Below, piece after piece: positions 59,311-64,000 of a stretch of 64,000 nucleotides of DNA; within the stretch, counting starts at the first letter, position 1, and every line of letters begins with the position of its first letter. The DNA is from Mikania micrantha (Eukaryota; Streptophyta; Magnoliopsida; Asterales; Asteraceae). The DNA lies in assembly GCA_009363875.1 (NCBI GenBank), contig CM018681.1:40303010-40367009 (forward strand). The letters are read 5' to 3'. The position numbers were made by a program, and so were the translations under genes. The notes below the pieces were generated by a model, which made no database searches, was not told the DNA's origin, and worked only from the letters and a program-made list of their open reading frames with translations.

Positions 59311-60215
59311 AAACATGCTTTACTTTTATTTAATTAAAAGTTTTGCTTAACATATTGCTATTACTTTGATTTTAGATAATATTAAATTGCTTATTATCGC
59401 TTATCATTGTATGCATGCTTGTATGATCATGACATGACAGGGATAATCAGATGAACATGATAATATATCTTCATAATTCATCAACGCATCAGAATAACAT
59501 AGTTATAAGATTTTATCTTACAACACCTAGTTATTCTTACATAAGCAAACATTGGGATAATTCTTACATGAACAAACATTGGGATAATCATAGAGAAACA
59601 TGATGACACAACAAAACACATGAATGATTAAAAGATAATACATCTTCTTAATACCATTCAACATTATAATTAACTAAGTGAGATAAGTCAAGTACTTAAA
59701 ACATACTATGCGATAGTATGGAGCATTTATTATCTTCCACCGACCATATGGATTACTAGGAATGATAATCATGATAATGTAACTTCATGATAACAAAATC
59801 ATTCACACAATGATTAACATGATGTAATAAGATGAGATATTATTTAACAATGTTAATCACATTGAGAACATCCCACATTGAGAACAAACAACAACATCGA
59901 TGTACATCATCCATCATTACCTGTGGACTAGTAGACTGAGGAATTTATTTTCTCTCATGTCATATTATTAGTAACTGTTTCGATGAAGGCAATGGGATCA
60001 CAAAGTGGTAGAGGTAAATTGGATGAATTGAAATCTGATTACGTGAGGATTGCAATGGATCCCATTTAGGCTCTATGCACTTCGCATTGAGAACAAATGA
60101 CAAATAGTTAACTAACACTTTTAATATTTAAAAGTGAATCAACAGTTAACTCCACAAGCAATAGAATAATACAAGGAACAGATTAAGTAAATCTAATATC
60201 CTTAATATATATAAT

Positions 60216-60389
60216 GGTTATCAATACTTCGGTTTGATAACTACAACTCTACTACTATATTATTCTATACATGATATCACAGGTGAACAACAATGAGATG
60301 AACATGTGTAATGGAGATGGAAATCAATAGTTGTATTGCAGGGCTTGGTTATCAATACTTCGGTTTGATAACTACAACTCTACTACTAT
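60216..60389. repeat. 43-bp direct repeat with internal hairpin
   Basis: 60216-60258 and 60347-60389 are identical. Each contains GTTATCAA and TTGATAAC, an 8-bp stem with a loop of about 9 nt. They bracket 88 bp at the point where similarity to LTR C ends. Confidence 0.9.
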
Positions 60390-60464
60390 TTCATCTACTT
60401 CATTTCTTCTCATTCATTTCTCTCTCTAGAACAAACCCACGTCCATATTTGTAGGTCCTGTAAC

Positions 60465-60829
60465 TGATCAAGATCCAAGCTTTATGTTTCCAAACATCAT
60501 CAAACAACTCTATAGTGTGCGGAATCCATAATAGAGTTAAAGAAGAAGCAAGAACAACAAGAAAGATCAAAACTTTGATTGTATTCAAGAAGTACACGAA
60601 AATGTGCCTCAATACGTCTAGAGAGCACATCTCGGGATTCGTGTTACAACCTGTACAAAAATACGTCAATTTATACTAGGTCTATGAGTACACGAAATTT
60701 AAATACAAGAGGTTCGAGTACACGATTACTTCGTGTACTCGAAATGTTGTACACGAAAATTAACCAAAACTTGAGCTTTGACTCTTCCGGGTTGACTTTG
60801 TCAGTCTTCATCGTTTAGCGGGCTCTACA
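60465..60829 (-). mobile_element. 3' LTR of a third SIRE-like copia element
   Basis: On the minus strand it starts tgtagagcccgctaaacg at 60829 and ends ggatcttgatca at 60465 (365 bp, TG..CA). It directly follows a purine tract (60830-60843, ctaaggggagtt on the minus strand). The adjacent pentamer gtaac (60460-60464) would be its target duplication, but the 5' LTR is outside the window. The left end is placed by TG..CA and comparison with 49883-50177. Confidence 0.75.
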
Positions 60830-60851
60830 AACTCCCCTTAGACTGGGGAAG

Positions 60852-62108
60852 TCATCCTAACGGAAGATTGACATTGTGTGGCCCAGCTCCAGCATATAGC
60901 TTTAGTTTCATGGCAAAAGCGACAGCTCGAGTAAACGGTTTTGCCTGCTCGTCCTTTCCAGAATATACTCGTATGGGAGAGTTGTGCAGCTTCATCATGT
61001 CTTCTTTGCCGTACTTCAGAAGATCCATAGGATCAAGAATGATGTCGATATCATCCACATCATCTATGTTCTTAAGAATAACTGCAGCAAGGTTCAGATC
61101 ATCAAAATACCAAGATAGAAAGTTAACCAGAGAGTTATCAGGAACTCTTGGTGAGACTGGTACTGCTTGCTCGACCCGAGGAGGAGGGTACTTATAGTAG
61201 ACCCATGGTTTCTTTGTCTTTGGATCAATGATACATGAAGAAACAAAACGTCGTCCCTTTGCTGTGCGCATGACTGGGAAGTTCTTCTCACACTGGTCTT
61301 TGATAAACTTTGCAAAAAAATCAGCCTGTGAGTGTTTAGAAGGGTTGAAGAACATAGCTTTGTCAATGCTTCTGATGTCGACTTTAGGCAGGGAACAGAA
61401 ATCTCTTGGCTTCTTGTAGAATTCGACCTTTCCGTTCATTCTTTTGACCAAGTATATGTCTCTTTGTTTGTCATACATCCAACAGCATACATTTGACCTG
61501 TCGTTACGAACCGCGAACAAGTTTCTGTCATCCGAAATGAAGGTGTGCTCTGGATGTTGATCTCCCATTTCTTTAAACCAAGCAGCTTTATCAACAGGGG
61601 GAGCAGGCGTCCAGTCCTTCTTTCTATCGAACCAACTGTCTATCACTTCGTGTAGAGAAGTGACCTCATTTCCCAATGCATCAATGTATTTGTGGGCATA
61701 CAAATAATCGATATAGGGGTCTGATGATACATTGCCAAGTATTATGTTTTCTGGCTCTTCTTCTACACATGCCCCTGTAGAAGACCTGGCTTGATCTGCT
61801 GTGGGTTCGCCAGGTGACTCAAAGTCAAAATCATCTGGAAGATCATCTAATAGACTATCAAGCCCAGCTCCAGTAGTCTCGTCTGGTTGAACGCAATCAC
61901 CGAACAGGATGTCATCTGGAATGTCTCCAAATAGATCATCATATAAACCAGATGGCTTCCCGGATGAGGATGGATTCCCGGAGTCTCCTCCCTGATCCTT
62001 GTCATCAGGGGGACCTTTATCTTTATCTTTGTCATTTCCATCCTTGTCATCTTTATCCTCTTTATCTTTCTTCTGGCTCTGATCATCACCTCCATCATCA
62101 TCATCATT

Positions 62109-62148
<40 letters not shown>

Positions 62149-63911
62149 CTATCGTCACTTTCTTCACTAACATCTAAGACTTCATCCTCAGACTCGGAGA
62201 CATCTTCTCCTTTGAGTCGCTTAATGTCCTTCTGCATCTTGTGGTTTTCCAGCAGGAGAATTCTGATGAATCTTTCGTGAGCTTTGATCTTTCCCTTGCA
62301 TTTGTTCAGATGAGCACATATCTTGATCTTTCCTTCACGCAAGTTCTTGATCATTCTGTCCTTTATCTCAGCATCCTTTTCTAATTGATAAACTCGCTCA
62401 CTTAGTCCAATAAGATCCACAGGCACCTGCGATGGCTCGTAGGGTGAATCGGAATGCAAAGGAGATTTTCCTTTGCTGCTTCCGGAATGGGGTGGAGGTG
62501 ATTTGGTTTTGGTGTGTGGTGGGATAGTGTCGGATGAACGAGTAGTGGGAATTCGGATAACTAGTTTGGTTTTTGATGGTTTGGCCGTAGGTTTAAGTTG
62601 TTTTGGTTTTGTGGGTTGATAATGTGGAGGTGGTGGAGGTGGTTGAGTGGCAGGTGGTGGTGATGGTGGTTTTGTGACATGCGATGGTGATGGTGGTTTT
62701 GTGACAGGTGGTGGTGAAGGTGGTTTGGTAACAGGCGATGGTGATGGTGGTTTTGTGACAGGTGGTGGTGAAGATGGTCTAACGATGGGAGTTGGTTTGA
62801 CAGGTACCTGTGTCATAATGGAAGCAGCAGAGGAGAAAGATAAACTTGAGAACATCTTTTGAAGTCGAGGATCTCTGGTTCTCTTAGCCATTGTCTTTTG
62901 CCTCTTCTTCTTTGGCGAAGACTCAGGAGTTGGAGTGTAATCCGCATCTTGAGCTTCTTCTCGTTCCTGTCTAGTTGGCGGTGGCTTTTCAGGAACAAAA
63001 TCTTCGCTTGAAGAAGATGAAGAATCGTTAGCAGCAACCTCTGCAGCTTTACTAGCTTTAACACTTGAGCCTGTAGTATGAATATCATGCTCCTCGGCCA
63101 CTATTGCCACTGGGGTTCCAGGCATGTCTTCATCTACACCTTCTCCCACAAATCTTCCAAACTTGATTAGGGGCCTTTGACCAGTGTATTGTTTCTTTCC
63201 GCATTTGCTCATCTTCATATATCCGAAGATATCATCTCGCATACTTTTGACTTCCAGTGAACCGAATGTGCGTTGCAGGTTCGGATGTCTTTTGTCTATG
63301 ATGATCTCGATGAATCTGGGAAAGGCTAAAAATCTTTCTTTCCTCCTTCCTTTGATGTTTGCGTGCATATCCAGAAAGATCATCTTTGAGAAGTTGAAAT
63401 CCTCTCCAAGTGCCAAAGCCACCATACAGGAGCTGAGAGTCTGATTCAGCACATCATATCCACCCTTTCGTCCAGAAAGACACTGTGTCACCACGTGGGC
63501 TAGATATCTCCAGTACGGATGCAGTAGTTTCTTCTCAGTGGGTGGGTAAGGTCCTTCATGTCCCATCTGATAAACAGTTCTGTTTACCAGATTTTGGTCT
63601 AGTTCAACAGGGTCAAACTCTTTGTCTCCGAACTGCAGACAATCTCTAATGATTTGCTCTGAAATGATGATGGAGTGACCCTGGATCTTTCCAACTATAC
63701 TTACGTTTCCGTCCGCATCGATACTCTCCTCTACAGTGCTCCAGAAGTCTCGAATAAACGAGGTAATGATCAGGGGATACTCCATAATAGCATAGTTGAC
63801 TGGAGACAATATCAGGCCTTCAATCATGTTTTTGAACTCGGAGTGCTTAGCTGGCGGTTCCCCAAGGAATGCGGTCATATTGGGATCATGCACAAATCTT
63901 AAGTCAGCCAT
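60852..63911 (-). CDS. Intact env-like ORF of a SIRE-like copia element (1019 residues)
   Basis: Function unknown; it sits where SIRE elements carry an env-like gene, between pol (outside the window) and the 3' LTR. Visible layout by approximate residue: 1-245, a folded-looking domain shared with the decayed copy at 29190-31534; 295-330 Ser/Glu-rich; 332-346 basic KKKRQKTMAKRTR, a possible nuclear signal; 378-425 tandem PPSPxPVTK repeats; 500-570 coiled coil; 573-650 very acidic, with an uninterrupted Asp run from a GAT microsatellite (about 62095-62150); 725-1019, a second domain shared with 50192-50502. No signal peptide or transmembrane segment is visible, so a true envelope role is doubtful. 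ATG at 63911 directly follows TTTCAG. The frame is open although related copies are broken. It is not a host gene. Confidence 0.85.
62093..62151. repeat. ATC/GAT trinucleotide microsatellite inside the env-like ORF
   Basis: Near-continuous atc units on the + strand encode the poly-Asp run on the minus strand. Its length keeps the frame open. Confidence 0.9.
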
Positions 63912-63925
63912 CTGAAACAGAAATC
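63912..63925 (-). other. Candidate splice acceptor abutting the env-like start codon
   Basis: On the minus strand gatttctgtttcag is followed immediately by ATG (63911). Element E has tttgtttttcag one base before its ATG (31534). This suggests a spliced env-like mRNA; inference. Confidence 0.5.
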
Positions 63926-64000
63926 GATTAAGTTAGTTTAATATGAAGAGTACACGAAACAGTAGTTATACACGAAAAATTGTAAAATTTTCTAAGTGTT

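Larger units (their letters stand above)
56782..60390 (+). mobile_element. Truncated gypsy LTR H (C family)
   Basis: It starts (t)atgacaactagtacc, like C's tgtgacaaccagtacc. It keeps: the TATA box (57548), CT-rich leader, GAG|GTATG site (GT 57773), CGAACC array (57955-58410), GGCCCA array (58440-58695), 20-nt interval (59233-59252), GTGAG donor and GCTCC/GGGGC stem. It matches C's 5' LTR up to about 60340 (tagttgtattgca) and then diverges; the usual tgtgaca end is absent. No gene is supported; 57103-57411 is a non-coding frame. Confidence 0.85.

Noticed and set aside
61847..62173. Met-rich minus-strand frame and His-rich plus-strand frame
   Set aside because: Other frames of the ATC/GAT microsatellite.
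62647..62862. Gly/Asp-rich plus-strand frame
   Set aside because: Antisense shadow of the PPSPxPVTK repeats of the env-like ORF.
60852..63911. Host gene of unknown function
   Set aside because: It is followed directly by a purine tract and a TG..CA LTR, and related decayed copies sit in other copia elements in this window.

Overview
This 64 kb window looks like intergenic heterochromatin of a flowering plant, most likely a composite (Asteraceae: lettuce, chicory or sunflower relatives). The evidence is the dense nesting of Ty3/gypsy chromoviruses with 2.5-4.5 kb LTRs (Tekay/Del-like, initiator-Met tRNA primer site, integrase with a chromodomain-like tail) and of SIRE/Maximus-like Ty1/copia elements with a 3' env-like reading frame. 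The family assignment is from protein motifs; the species is a guess. No convincing host gene, tRNA, rRNA or CRISPR array was found.

Layout. (1) 1-29188 is a three-layer nest, all on the + strand. The old element C has its 5' LTR split (1-1755 and 25307-25716), a decayed gag, a collapsed pol and a truncated 3' LTR (28335-29188). Element B (1756-25301, duplication tgaac) lies inside C's 5' LTR. Element A (3528-14148, duplication ggaaa) lies inside B's 5' LTR. B's intact 3' LTR supplies the empty site for A. A and B each keep one open gag-pol frame broken only by nonsense codons (two in A, three in B). (2) 29190-44724 is a decayed SIRE-like copia element (E) on the - strand: 5' LTR 44094-44724, gag, pol, then an env-like ORF. 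Its RT/RNase H boundary is split by a solo gypsy LTR (F, 34273-37757, duplication gtatg). (3) 44994-49056 is a mosaic LTR-like block with a 592-bp tandem duplication, ATCGAT palindromes and an inlaid piece of an F-type LTR. (4) 49883-56781 is a pile of fragments: the tail of a second SIRE-like element, gypsy LTR start N inside its env-like gene, and minus-strand gypsy LTR K split by minus-strand LTR M. (5) 56782-60390 is a truncated C-type LTR (H). (6) 60465-63914 is the 3' part of a third SIRE-like element on the - strand with an intact 1019-residue env-like ORF and its 3' LTR.

The most interesting signal is shared by otherwise dissimilar gypsy LTRs (A, B, C, F, H, K, M, partly O and P). Their leader region repeats one plan: a GT donor shortly after the CT-rich start region; a putative intron filled with CGAACC and GGCCCA arrays; a 20-21-nt interval between an AG and an AG|GTGAG donor (65 nt in A); a GCCCC/GGGGC stem starting 11-12 nt after that donor; family-specific short repeats; and a CAAC.../...GTTG hairpin 19-27 nt before a CAG acceptor. 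Both stems show compensatory changes between families. This reads like a conserved spliced or structured leader. It is inferred from sequence alone.
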